Shown here piece by piece: positions 30,501 to 38,831 of a stretch of 64,000 nucleotides of DNA; the first letter of the stretch is position 1, and each line of letters opens with the position of its first letter. The DNA is from an uncultured Saccharospirillaceae bacterium (GTDB lineage Bacteria; Pseudomonadota; Gammaproteobacteria; Pseudomonadales; Natronospirillaceae). Position numbers and translations under genes: made by a program. The stretch covers positions 124,001 to 188,000 of the forward strand of contig CAJXZL010000001.1 of assembly GCA_913063165.1 (NCBI GenBank). Reading direction: 5' to 3'. The notes beneath the pieces were generated by a model. The model saw only the letters and a list, made by a program, of their open reading frames with translations, made no database searches and was not told where the DNA came from.

Positions 30501-31271
30501 TTACTGCAGCTGCGACAGCCAATGGTCGGCCAATTGGACAAAACCCCCGCCGCAACGCTCAGAAGTCACATACGCCGGCTTGTGGGTCATGGTGTCGAGA
30601 TGCGGGACGATGTTGGCCACACCGACGCTTTGTGGGAACTGCGAGAACATGCTTTCATCGTTGGGCGCATCGCCTATGCAAATGGCCTGTTGTGACAATT
30701 CTGCCGCTGTGAGTCCAAACAACTGCTCACCTAACCGCAACGCCATGGTGCTTTTATCAAAATTGCCTTTGCTGATATTCAGATGAATCGAGCTTTTTTT
30801 GACGCGATAGCCCAGATTCTCAAGCTGAAGCATGATGCTGGCTACTTGCTCTGGTGCCATTCGGTGGTCTTGGTTGTAATCGATGGCGACATCAACCAGT
30901 CGAAATGGCTGATCCTTGGCAAAGACGATACCATCGCCCTCTGCCATGGATTGCACATCAGAAATGATATTGGCTTGGTCAATTTTGTGCTGTTCACGGG
31001 TATCCCAAAACGACCAATGGAGTTTTTTGTCGGCATCCTTGCTGATGTAAAATGCGCCACCTTCACCAATGACCGCTGATACTGGCCAGGTGCGAATTAT
31101 CTGGTCACACCAGCCTGCACACCCACCAGTAACAGGAACAACAGCCACATTGGCCTGGGCCAGACGCCAGAGAGCCTGATAGGTTTCAGGCCTGAGCTGT
31201 CCGTCGGTGGTTAAAGTGTCGTCCACATCAGTAAACAATATTGTAGCAGTGCCAAAATCAAACTGTTCCAT
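30501..31271 (-). CDS. HAD-IIB family phosphatase in the phn-like operon
   Basis: 256-residue HAD hydrolase with a type IIB cap, the group that includes sucrose-phosphate and mannosylglycerate-phosphate phosphatases. Motif I is FTDVDDTLTTDG, with the two catalytic Asp residues. Motif II is PVTGG. A lysine is found in GNFDKSTMAL, and motif III/IV is CIGDAPNDESMF. It is the last gene after phnD-phnC-phnE-phnE and starts 12 bp downstream of the second permease. That position suggests it removes phosphate from the compound the transporter brings in. The substrate is unknown; the context is inference. Confidence 0.85.
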   Translation of the reverse strand: MEQFDFGTATILFTDVDDTLTTDGQLRPETYQALWRLAQANVAVVPVTGGCAGWCDQIIRTWPVSAVIGEGGAFYISKDADKKLHWSFWDTREQHKIDQANIISDVQSMAEGDGIVFAKDQPFRLVDVAIDYNQDHRMAPEQVASIMLQLENLGYRVKKSSIHLNISKGNFDKSTMALRLGEQLFGLTAAELSQQAICIGDAPNDESMFSQFPQSVGVANIVPHLDTMTHKPAYVTSERCGGGFVQLADHWLSQLQ

Positions 31272-31283
31272 CTGACACCCTGC

Positions 31284-32093
31284 CTATAGGACTTTCTTTC
31301 TTAGGACACTGGTAACGGTTTCGCCTACCAACACCAAGAACACAATACCGATCAGTATCGTTGCCACGGTCTGCCAAGCGAAGGTATCGATGGCTCCCTG
31401 CAAAAGCACGCCAATACCACCCGCACCCACCAATCCCAATACGGTGGATTCTCGGATGTTGATGTCCCAGCGCAAAATTACGATGGCAAAAAATGCCGGC
31501 ATAACCTGTGGCACGATGGCATAGAACACCACCTGCATACGGGTGGCACCAGTCGCCTCCATAGCCTCCACAGGCTTACGGTCAATTTCTTCAATGGCCT
31601 CACCCATCAACTTTCCGATAAACCCAATAGAGCGAAACATAACTGCCAAAATACCGGCCAACACACCGGGGCCAAATATGGCAACAAACAACAACGCCCA
31701 GATGATGGTATTCACCGATCGGCTCGATACCAAAATTGTACGACCCAACCACAGAGTAGCTCGGTTCGGGGTGGTGTTTTGCGCTGCGATATAGGATACA
31801 GGCAAGGCAACAAAGACGGTGAGCATTGTCGACAAGGTTGCGATGTGTACGGTTTCTAACAAAGCAGCACCAATGGCCGACCAAGCACCCAATTCCGGTG
31901 GCCACATTCTTACAGCCAGATTTTGCATTTGATTGGGGGCATCCCACACCCAGGGCCAAAATATGTCAATGTCTTTAACAGCCCACACCACAGCAAACAC
32001 GGTGAGGAAATAAATCACATACCGTATCCAACGCTCTTTGCTGTCATACCGCGTCCAATACTTTGCGAGACTATCTTCCTTTTGCTCTACCAT
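31284..32093 (-). CDS. phnE: Phosphonate/phosphate-ester ABC permease (second PhnE-like)
   Basis: About 269-residue membrane permease with around six hydrophobic segments. The coupling-helix region for the ATPase reads GEAIEEIDRKPVEAMEATGATRMQVVFYAIVPQ, typical of binding-protein-dependent permeases. The ATG at 32093 is chosen because AAGGA lies eight bases before it; the upstream TTG at 32111 would give a longer overlap. It overlaps the preceding permease gene by a few bases. Together the two permeases should form a heterodimeric channel. Confidence 0.9.
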   Translation of the reverse strand: MVEQKEDSLAKYWTRYDSKERWIRYVIYFLTVFAVVWAVKDIDIFWPWVWDAPNQMQNLAVRMWPPELGAWSAIGAALLETVHIATLSTMLTVFVALPVSYIAAQNTTPNRATLWLGRTILVSSRSVNTIIWALLFVAIFGPGVLAGILAVMFRSIGFIGKLMGEAIEEIDRKPVEAMEATGATRMQVVFYAIVPQVMPAFFAIVILRWDINIRESTVLGLVGAGGIGVLLQGAIDTFAWQTVATILIGIVFLVLVGETVTSVLRKKVL

Positions 32094-32890
32094 ATCTTTT
32101 TCCTTACCCAACCGCTGATCGCTTCACTGATCAGAATAATACCGATGATTAAAATTAATATGGCGAAAGCAAAATCATAGTCATATCGACCAAAAGCATT
32201 CATCAAGGTTGCACCAATACCGCCTGCCCCGACTATGCCAACCACCGCCGAGGCGCGCAAATTACTGTCCAATTGGTACATTGACAGTCCAATTTGTCGT
32301 GGCAAAATCTGAGGGAAAACGCCATAAACTAGGGTTGCCATATAGCCCGCACCGACCGATCTCATCGCCTCTACTTGACCCCAATCGATTTCTTCAATTT
32401 CCTCTGCCAATAATTTGGCCACGAAACCAATCGAATACAAAGTCAGTGTCAAAATGCCTGCAATGGGACCAAAGCCAACTGCGGCGACAAATAAAATGGC
32501 CACGATGACTGGATGAAAGCTCCGCGCTGTAATGATGATCGCTCGCCCAAGAAAATAAATGGGCTTGGGTGCAATATTCTTAGCCGACATCACTGCGATA
32601 GGAATCGACAGCAATACACCCAATATGGTGGCGAGAAAGGCAATTTGGAAACTTTCCTTAAAGCCCTTCCACATCAATTCGCCGCGATCAAATGCGGGAG
32701 GAAAACCACCTCCAAAAATCCGCATGGCACGGGGCCAGCCTTCTGATATACGCTGCCAATTGAAGGGGATGGTAGAAACAGCCCAATACAGATAGGCGAA
32801 TGCAATAATGATCAGACCATAGCGTAGCCAAGGATTGGCGATAAACGGCGCTTTTTTCCACAAGCGCGGTTGCTGTTGTTCGGGTGTCAT
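32087..32890 (-). CDS. phnE: Phosphonate/phosphate-ester ABC permease (first PhnE-like)
   Basis: 267-residue permease of the PhnE type. The ATPase-docking loop is LAEEIEEIDWGQVEAMRSVGAGYMATLVYGVFPQ. Its C-terminal part (SAVVGIVGAGGIGATLMNAFGRYDYDFAFAIL) parallels that of the second permease, so the pair probably arose by duplication. Its ATG overlaps the phnC stop by 4 bp, which points to translational coupling. Confidence 0.9.
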   Translation of the reverse strand: MTPEQQQPRLWKKAPFIANPWLRYGLIIIAFAYLYWAVSTIPFNWQRISEGWPRAMRIFGGGFPPAFDRGELMWKGFKESFQIAFLATILGVLLSIPIAVMSAKNIAPKPIYFLGRAIIITARSFHPVIVAILFVAAVGFGPIAGILTLTLYSIGFVAKLLAEEIEEIDWGQVEAMRSVGAGYMATLVYGVFPQILPRQIGLSMYQLDSNLRASAVVGIVGAGGIGATLMNAFGRYDYDFAFAILILIIGIILISEAISGWVRKKIW

Positions 32891-33675
32891 GCCACACCAC
32901 CTGAGACTGAAATATCTTGGCCATCGTCATCTGGATTCTCAATGCCGCCATAAATGGCGTCCAGTGCGTCGGAATTAAAATCTGACGGGCCACCGTCAAA
33001 AATCATTTGGCCATGGCGTAAACCCACTATCCTATCGGTATAAGCTTTGGCCTGCGCCACATTGTGAATATTGATCAGAACTGGCAAAGACATCTCACTT
33101 GCGAGCCCCTGCAATAGCACCATGATTTGTTCGGAGGTTTTAGGGTCTAACGACGCGGTAGGTTCATCGGCCAACAAGATTTCGGGATTTTGCATGAGGG
33201 CGCGCACAACACCCACACGTTGGCGTTCACCGCCCGATAATTCATCTGCACGTTTATTGGCATAATGGGCAATGCCGACGCGATCCATCAGATAAAAAGC
33301 CCTTTCGATATCTTCTTGCGGATATCTCCGTGATACCGCCTGAAACAGCGACACATAGCCAAGCCGCCCTGCAAGTACGTTTTCCATTACTGACAATCGG
33401 TCAATAAGGTTAAAACCTTGAAATACCATTCCGATTTTACGCCGCGCTTTGCGTAATGCCGCGCCGCGAAGCTGTGTCAGCTCCAAACCGTTTAGGGTAA
33501 TTGATCCTGATGTCGGCTCTACCAGCCGATTGATACATCTGAGCATCGTGCTTTTACCCGCGCCTGATGCGCCCACGATGGATACCACTTCACTACCGGT
33601 CACCGATAAATTGAGACCTTTCAATACCGCGTCATCTTTGCCGTATCGTTTGACCAGATTCGAAATTTCTAACAT
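32887..33675 (-). CDS. phnC: Phosphonate/phosphate-ester ABC transporter ATPase
   Basis: 262-residue ABC ATPase. Walker A is GASGAGKST, the signature is LSGGERQRVGVVRAL, and Walker B is LLADEPTASLD. The family-typical GMVFQGFNLIDRLSVMENVLAGRLG is present, as in PhnC. It is separated from phnD by 68 bp containing a hairpin and overlaps the first permease gene by 4 bp. No C-P lyase or phosphonatase genes are in the window. Confidence 0.93.
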   Translation of the reverse strand: MLEISNLVKRYGKDDAVLKGLNLSVTGSEVVSIVGASGAGKSTMLRCINRLVEPTSGSITLNGLELTQLRGAALRKARRKIGMVFQGFNLIDRLSVMENVLAGRLGYVSLFQAVSRRYPQEDIERAFYLMDRVGIAHYANKRADELSGGERQRVGVVRALMQNPEILLADEPTASLDPKTSEQIMVLLQGLASEMSLPVLINIHNVAQAKAYTDRIVGLRHGQMIFDGGPSDFNSDALDAIYGGIENPDDDGQDISVSGGVA

Positions 33676-33698
33676 AGTGTTTTCACCTAAAAATAGTT

Positions 33699-33732
33699 GC
33701 CCAGCACAACACCACAGAGGTCTTGGCTGGGC
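33699..33732 (-). other. Hairpin between phnD and phnC
   Basis: GCCCAGC and GCTGGGC form a perfect 7-bp stem with a 20-base loop, followed on the minus strand by a modest T-run (CTATTTTT). It sits right after the binding-protein gene, where such hairpins often let the binding protein be made in excess over the membrane parts. Confidence 0.5.
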
Positions 33733-33743
33733 TTGTCAGACGC

Positions 33744-34739
33744 TTACTTCAACTGATCAGGTGTGTACTGAACACCATTGGCTTTCTGGATTTCTCGAAT
33801 CACACTCCAGTTCTCTTGATAAGTAATAGGGACAAATTTCTCGACGCCCTCAAATTCATCACCCAAAGCCGTTCCTCTGAAGTCAAAGGTGTAGAACGCT
33901 TCTTTGATTTTCTTCACCAAGTCAGGATTCAGATTGTAGGCATAATTGTATGAGGTGGTTGGAAAGCTAGCTGATTCCCATACGATTCTGACTTCCTTAG
34001 GATCGTAAAGCCCACGTGCAGCCATGCGCTCAACTACTTCTGAAGCAACGGGAGCCGCATCATAATCACCTGCAACGACGCCTAACATTGATTGATCATG
34101 GCTACCTGAGTAGGTCACTTCATAATCGGTGTCTGGCACAATACCCAAACCAGGGAACAAGGCTCTTGGCGCTAAGTTACCAGAGTTAGAGGTAGGTGAC
34201 GTATGTGCAATGCGCTTGCCTTTCATGTCTGCCATGGTGCGAATATCAGAATTTGCTTGGGTATAAACTTGCAGCTTATAACCGAACTTACCTTCGTCAG
34301 AGCCCATCAATGCAAAAGGTACTGCACCGGCTAGGTTTACGGCAAAAGGCGTTGGGCCGGTTGAAAAGCCAGCAATGTGCAAGCGTCCGCTGCGCATCGC
34401 TTCAACCTGTGCTGCATTTGACTGCACGGCGAAAAAACGTACGTCACGGCCAATTACAGTTTTTAAGTGGTCAATAAACGGCTGCCAAATGTCAGCATAC
34501 ACAGCAGGATCTTCCACTGGTGTATAGGCAAAAATCAGGGTGCTCGGGTCAGCCCATTTAGAACTGTCTGTAGGCAGGTCGGCAACCAGGTCACCGTCTG
34601 TATCGCAATACATTTTATCCAAAGCGCCGCGTGCGCATTCAGCCATTGAATAACTACTTAGGCCCATCATGAGCGGAAATACTGCTGCAGAGAGCAATAC
34701 TTTCGCAGATGGCTTTAAAGCATCTTTAATTGATTTCAT
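33744..34739 (-). CDS. phnD: PhnD-like periplasmic binding protein
   Basis: About 331-residue binding protein of a phosphate/phosphite/phosphonate-type ABC importer. The signal peptide spans about residues 1-34 (VLLSAAVFPLMMGLSSYSMA). The start of the mature part has an Asp-rich YCDTDGDLVADLP segment resembling a calcium-binding loop. The ligand-binding core includes IFAYTPVEDPAVYADIW, AGFSTGPTPFAVN and IAHTSPTSNSGNLAP, the last with the conserved Ser/Thr that grip the phosphonate group. The ATG at 34739 has AAGAGA upstream; a longer frame to 34808 has none. Ligand identity cannot be read, so phosphonate is an assumption. Confidence 0.9.
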   Translation of the reverse strand: MKSIKDALKPSAKVLLSAAVFPLMMGLSSYSMAECARGALDKMYCDTDGDLVADLPTDSSKWADPSTLIFAYTPVEDPAVYADIWQPFIDHLKTVIGRDVRFFAVQSNAAQVEAMRSGRLHIAGFSTGPTPFAVNLAGAVPFALMGSDEGKFGYKLQVYTQANSDIRTMADMKGKRIAHTSPTSNSGNLAPRALFPGLGIVPDTDYEVTYSGSHDQSMLGVVAGDYDAAPVASEVVERMAARGLYDPKEVRIVWESASFPTTSYNYAYNLNPDLVKKIKEAFYTFDFRGTALGDEFEGVEKFVPITYQENWSVIREIQKANGVQYTPDQLK

Positions 34740-34873
34740 AGTGGATTCTCTTATGTCCTTTTTAATTGAAAAATAGTGTGCTTGGCTGGATCCGAGCAGA
34801 CCATTCAATCTGTTTCAGAATGTCAGCACTGGCATACTGGTTCTTTTTATTTTTAACTATGGGCTGTTGAGAT

Positions 34874-34901
34874 TAACACCCTATTTCGACCTATAACACC
34901 C
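34874..34901 (-). promoter_or_regulatory. Direct repeat upstream of phnD (possible regulator site)
   Basis: Two exact copies of GGGTGTTA (minus strand) start 20 bp apart, two helical turns, about 140 bp before the phnD start. This geometry suits a dimeric activator or repressor on one DNA face. The regulator is not identified. Confidence 0.4.
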
Positions 34902-35056
34902 GTATTGGCCTAAATAATGACGGCTTTTTAAAAGAGTGTGTTGTGGCGCACTGTTGGCAGTTTCAAATCAGCAGCTTCCGTTTTTTTGCCAATCGTCTGC
35001 CAATGGATTTTTGGGCAAGCAGTTTGTGTAATCGACGGGGTTGCCGGTAGACCAAC

Positions 35057-35133
35057 GGCGCGTGACATTGCATCGTGCGCGCTTTCGTGAATACAACAGC
35101 CAGGGCTTGGCCCTTTATTGCGCGATGTCATCC
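35057..35133 (+). repeat. Diverged repeat, copy A
   Basis: This starts GGCGCGTGACATTG and ends GCGATGTCATCC, with TACAACAGCCA in the middle. The same blocks occur in the same order in copy B at 36119-36197. By eye about three quarters of positions agree. In the frame equivalent to the B reading frame this copy is interrupted. Confidence 0.6.
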
Positions 35134-35456
35134 TGCGTCAACCTCACATCTTTTAGCAGACAGTCAGGTAAGTGGATGAACACTTTCGACTCTTTCGCTT
35201 CGATAGCATCACTTGGATGGGCGCCAATAGCTGATCAACAAGTCCCGTTTTGACGGGTAGTTGAACGCCATAAAACTCCCCACATCTTCGCATTTTCTAT
35301 AGGAGAATTACTCGCGCAGCATCCCGTACCGGACGCATTCGATCTCTAAAACAATATTTATTTGGGGTGCGTAGTCAGAAAATTGTGGATTAACGGTCGC
35401 ATGGGGAATAGCGGTCGACCATAATGGGTCCCATTGACAACGTAAAGGTGATTTTT

Positions 35457-35897
35457 ATGAATTGGTTAGCGGTCAGCATTGTCGTATTTATGATTCTAGA
35501 GTCGCTGAATATTTTGACCCTTTATTTTGCGCCAAGTAGCAAAAAGGGCAACGGCATAGGCATATTTAACGCCTACGAGTTGTCAAAAACCCAGCCAGAA
35601 GTACATGCATTGGTGCGGTATTTAATTAACTGGGTTGCTGGTACCAAGCTGATTTTTGTCGCGCTGTTATTGGTTATATTGCTCACCGGATCTCAAGATA
35701 CGCGGCTATATGCTGTCTTGGCGTTAATCGCATCCATAGCCAGTTTCTATTGGCGGTTGTATCCAGCCATAAAGACGATGGACAGACAGGGCCTGATTTC
35801 GCCCAAAGGCTATTCGAATACCCTTGGGTGGCTGATTGCGATATTTATTGGCGTCTTTGTGGTTGCATTAGCGCTGTTTGCTTTTGCTCCTAAGTAA
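35457..35897 (+). CDS. Small integral membrane protein, unrecognised
   Basis: 146-residue protein with about four hydrophobic helices: WLAVSIVVFMILESLNILTLY, YLINWVAGTKLIFVALLLVILL, LYAVLALIASIASFYW and LGWLIAIFIGVFVVALALFAF. I do not recognise the family and assign no function. The ATG at 35457 is well supported by AAGGTGA five bases upstream. It stands alone between repeat copies A and B in the accessory stretch. Confidence 0.75.
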   Translation: MNWLAVSIVVFMILESLNILTLYFAPSSKKGNGIGIFNAYELSKTQPEVHALVRYLINWVAGTKLIFVALLLVILLTGSQDTRLYAVLALIASIASFYWRLYPAIKTMDRQGLISPKGYSNTLGWLIAIFIGVFVVALALFAFAPK

Positions 35898-36065
35898 TGC
35901 AGCAGCTGCCTATAGGGACGTAGCGAGCGCGTCACTACGCCGCCTTTATATATTGGCGGCACAGTGTTTAAATTAATACCTGATTCTTCGGTCGAATTAG
36001 AACAGTCCCCGTGAGTCTTAGACTGTGTACGCATTGGGCAAGTAGCCCATTACAGGCTGATAGCG

Positions 36066-36209
36066 ATGGATTTCTTCTATAACCAACGAATGCCAGCGTT
36101 TGAACAAGCCATTCTGAAGGCGCGTGACATTGGATGGCGCGCCTTCATTCGTCATTACAACAGCCACGATTTTGCTCTTTCTTGCACGATGTCATCCACT
36201 GTTTGCTGA
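36066..36209 (+). pseudogene. 47-codon frame over repeat B, possible gene remnant
   Basis: The frame begins MDFFYNQRMP and includes RAFIRHYNSHDFALSCTMSS. Copy A, read in a shifted frame, encodes a related RARFREYNSQGLALYCAMSS stretch, and DFWASS is readable near both. This suggests two decayed copies of one protein-coding sequence. No ribosome-binding site is visible. The family is not recognised. Confidence 0.35.
36119..36197 (+). repeat. Diverged repeat, copy B
   Basis: Partner of copy A (35057-35133), same orientation, about 1.06 kb away. The two copies flank the small membrane-protein gene. Confidence 0.6.
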
Positions 36210-36356
36210 GTGGATCGGCCAGCAATGTGACGACTTTTGGGCATCTAGCAATCAGGGCCGCTTAACATCTCGAAAAATAGTTCAGGCACAGGTTATTGAT
36301 AACCCACTGATCTGTTAACAGGCTTAGCAATTTATTGACTACAGGGTCATTTTAAC

Positions 36357-36869
36357 ATGCAACTCGTCGCACCTATTGCCGCATTGGAAATTGCATTTCT
36401 GAAGATGTACGCCGATTTTACAATGCATGACCCTGACAACGCGCCCTATTACGCGCCCGCTGAAGCGAACTTTGCTGCCTATTGCAACGAATTACAGCGA
36501 CAGGAACGGGGCATCGTGAAAGCGGGCGATGTCCCCTGCACTACCCGTTGGCTACAAGACATCGATGGCGATATTATGGGTGCCATCCGCATACGCCACC
36601 ACATTGACCACCCTTACCTCGCAATTGAAGGTGGACACATTGGCTACGACATTGCACCCAGCTGCAGAAATAATGGCCATGGCACCCAGATGTTGCGGCT
36701 TGCAATACCGATCGCGCAGCAACTGGGGATACCCAGAGTGATGCTAGTAACCGATGCCAACAATCTTGCCTCACAGGCTGTGATCAGGGCCTGCGGCGGT
36801 CAACTCACCCAGACGCTGATATCACCGGCCTATGGGACACCGATACTGCATTTTTGGATTGACCTATAG
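36357..36869 (+). CDS. GNAT-family N-acetyltransferase
   Basis: 170-residue single-domain GNAT protein. The acetyl-CoA-binding strand and loop read GGHIGYDIAPSCRNNGHGTQML, a weakened (Q/R)xxGx(G/A) motif (RNNGHG), followed by LGIPRVMLVTDANNLASQAVIRACGGQL. The N-terminal part (FLKMYADFTMHD) resembles YesJ/YjcF-type acetyltransferases of unknown substrate. It is 58 bp from the second GNAT gene, which is not closely similar. Confidence 0.85.
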   Translation: MQLVAPIAALEIAFLKMYADFTMHDPDNAPYYAPAEANFAAYCNELQRQERGIVKAGDVPCTTRWLQDIDGDIMGAIRIRHHIDHPYLAIEGGHIGYDIAPSCRNNGHGTQMLRLAIPIAQQLGIPRVMLVTDANNLASQAVIRACGGQLTQTLISPAYGTPILHFWIDL

Positions 36870-36927
36870 CGCAAAGAACGCGTCTGTCTGGTAGGGCGGC
36901 TTTAAAGGCCCACTTGAGGATTATCAA

Positions 36928-37362
36928 TTGTCAGGCAATGAAGAATCAGAAATCACGATCACCAAGGGCATGCCCAACAGTGACCTATATGCGCAATTCA
37001 GGCAGTGGTGCATCAGTGAATGGGGCGACATTGACCCCTTTATGGCCGATCGACAGGGCAAACCCTTACCACCGCCAATAGTGGCGACCATCGATGGTCG
37101 TCTGGTTGGCGGTCTGGCATTTACCAGAGCAATACCCAATCAAGCAGTAGACAATCAGCTGTGGATCAATGCCATAATTGTTGCACCAGCTTACCGTAGG
37201 CGAGGCATTGCCAGGTTGCTGATTCTATCTGCACAAGGAGAATGTGGTGCGTACACCACAAAGGGATTATATGCCTTGACTGATGTCCCGAGCCTGTATC
37301 TTGGCAATGGCTGGTGCGTTATTGAACAAACCAATGACGGAACCGTCTTGCACTGGCATTGA
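36928..37362 (+). CDS. GNAT-family N-acetyltransferase (TTG start)
   Basis: 144-residue GNAT protein. The core is INAIIVAPAYRRRGIARLLILSAQ, a clear acetyl-CoA pyrophosphate loop (RRRGIA), then GLYALTDVPSLYLGNGW. The substrate is unknown. The start is a TTG at 36928, supported by GAGGA seven bases before it; no in-frame ATG is available before the core. It follows the other GNAT gene on the same strand and converges with rhlE. Confidence 0.82.
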   Translation: MSGNEESEITITKGMPNSDLYAQFRQWCISEWGDIDPFMADRQGKPLPPPIVATIDGRLVGGLAFTRAIPNQAVDNQLWINAIIVAPAYRRRGIARLLILSAQGECGAYTTKGLYALTDVPSLYLGNGWCVIEQTNDGTVLHWH

Positions 37363-37401
37363 ACCGCGTCTGCAGACATCGGTTCAACCAGCGCGTGTCT
37401 T

Positions 37402-38676
37402 TTAAGATTTAGTCGGTGGGCGGTGACCACGTGCATTGTCGCCAGACCTGACACCATCGCGGTGTCCGACCTTCGGCTTCTTCGGCTTTTTAGGGCTATG
37501 AGAGCGACCTGGATGTGGATTTACCTTTGAAACAGGCAATGCATGTACGGGTTCAAATCCTGGAATCACACGACGCTCAAGTACCTTGCTGGTGACACGC
37601 TCTATGTCTTGCAACTGCTTGAGCTCATCGGCGCTCACCAATGACACGGCTTGGCCTGTAGATCCAGCACGGCCAGTTCGGCCAATACGGTGCACATAAT
37701 CTTCCGGCACATTGGGCAAGTCAAAATTGACAACCTGTGGCAGCTGGTCAATATCCAAGCCGCGTGCAGCAATGTCGGTGGCTACCAATATCCGTGTGGC
37801 GCCCCGTTTAAAGTCTGCCAATGCTTTGGTTCGGGCACCTTGACTCTTGTTACCATGAATGGCGGCAGCACGAATGCCACGCGCTTCTAAAAATTTAGTA
37901 AGACGATTGGCACCGTGCTTGGTCTTGCTAAACACCAAAACCTGCTGCCATTTATTCTCAACGATTAATTTGGCAAGCAATGCTGATTTTTGGTTCTTAT
38001 CAACAGGGCTAATCCACTGCTCAACCGTAGGAGCAGCTGCATTGGGTGGCGTGACTGACACCGAAACTGGGTCATGAACCAAGCCTTTGGCAAGCGCGCG
38101 GATTTCAGATGAAAATGTCGCTGAAAACATCAAGGTTTGACGCTTGGCTGGCAATAACGCCAAAATCTTTTTGATGTCGTGAATAAAGCCCATGTCCAAC
38201 ATCCGATCGGCTTCATCAAGAACCAACACTTCAAGGTCATCAAAACGCACAGCACGCTGCTGATAGAGATCTAATAAGCGCCCAGGGGTAGCTACCAACA
38301 CATCGACACCCTTTCTGAGCGCCATCATTTGTGGGTTGATTTTAACGCCACCAAATACCACGGTAGATCGCAATGGCAGATTTTTGCCATAGGTTGCGAC
38401 ACTTTCGCCTACCTGAGCCGCCAATTCGCGCGTTGGCGTTAACACCAAAGCACGCGCTTGATTGGGTCTTGCCAGTTTACCCTCTGACAATCTAGCCAAA
38501 ATGGGTAAGGTAAAACCGGCTGTTTTACCCGTTCCAGTTTGTGCCGCAGCCATCACATCACGACCCGCCAATACGGCAGGAATGGCTTCCATTTGAATGG
38601 GGGATGGCGTGGTATAACCTTTAGCGGTAACCGCGTCTAGGATTGAAGTGGGCAGACCCAGTGAAGCAAAACTCAT
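37402..38676 (-). CDS. rhlE: DEAD-box RNA helicase, RhlE type
   Basis: 424-residue ATP-dependent RNA helicase. Motifs in order: Q-motif [14 protein letters not shown], Walker [28 protein letters not shown], then helicase C with [22 protein letters not shown] and HRIGRTGR. A basic C-terminal tail ([26 protein letters not shown]) fits RNA binding in RhlE-type proteins. A strong hairpin lies in its leader, 24-42 bp before the ATG. Confidence 0.95.
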   Translation of the reverse strand: MSFASLGLPTSILDAVTAKGYTTPSPIQMEAIPAVLAGRDVMAAAQTGTGKTAGFTLPILARLSEGKLARPNQARALVLTPTRELAAQVGESVATYGKNLPLRSTVVFGGVKINPQMMALRKGVDVLVATPGRLLDLYQQRAVRFDDLEVLVLDEADRMLDMGFIHDIKKILALLPAKRQTLMFSATFSSEIRALAKGLVHDPVSVSVTPPNAAAPTVEQWISPVDKNQKSALLAKLIVENKWQQVLVFSKTKHGANRLTKFLEARGIRAAAIHGNKSQGARTKALADFKRGATRILVATDIAARGLDIDQLPQVVNFDLPNVPEDYVHRIGRTGRAGSTGQAVSLVSADELKQLQDIERVTSKVLERRVIPGFEPVHALPVSKVNPHPGRSHSPKKPKKPKVGHRDGVRSGDNARGHRPPTKS

Positions 38677-38699
38677 GCAATAATCTCTTGTATCAAATT

Positions 38700-38718
38700 G
38701 TCTGGGAGACTCCCAGAC
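38700..38718 (-). promoter_or_regulatory. Perfect hairpin in the rhlE leader
   Basis: GTCTGGGA, loop of 3, TCCCAGAC: an 8-bp perfect inverted repeat 24 bp before the rhlE ATG. It could be an autoregulatory or temperature-sensitive RNA structure that the helicase itself opens, or a terminator remnant; no T-run follows. Confidence 0.5.
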
Positions 38719-38831
38719 TGCGGCGGGCAGGTTACAGCAAGGACACCCTCAGTACCAGCGATCCTAGGGCAACAGCCCGCGTTTCTCGGCTAAAAAACGA
38801 TCAGCCTGTCCATCCAAGGTTCCACAAGGGA

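Larger units (their letters stand above)
34740..35456. other. 717-bp intergenic region upstream of phnD
   Basis: This holds the phnD leader and promoter region, the direct repeat at 34874-34901 and repeat copy A at 35057-35133. I see no convincing complete gene. Short frames exist (for example 35041-35253), but they look like remnants and lack ribosome-binding sites. No Pho box of the standard CTGTCAT type was found. Confidence 0.5.
35898..36356. other. 459-bp region with repeat copy B and a possible small reading frame
   Basis: It contains a 47-codon frame (36066-36209), repeat copy B and otherwise no recognisable gene. A perfect 8-bp inverted repeat (AAGGCGCG, 13-bp spacer, CGCGCCTT) lies at the start of copy B. 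Confidence 0.5.

Noticed and set aside
34928-35131. 67-codon minus-strand frame upstream of phnD
   Set aside because: No ribosome-binding site, cysteine-rich random-looking translation, and it overlaps repeat copy A.
34800-37400. Integron cassette array
   Set aside because: Single genes and two GNATs suggested cassettes, but I found no attC-like core sites (GTTRRRY/RYYYAAC pairs) and no integrase.
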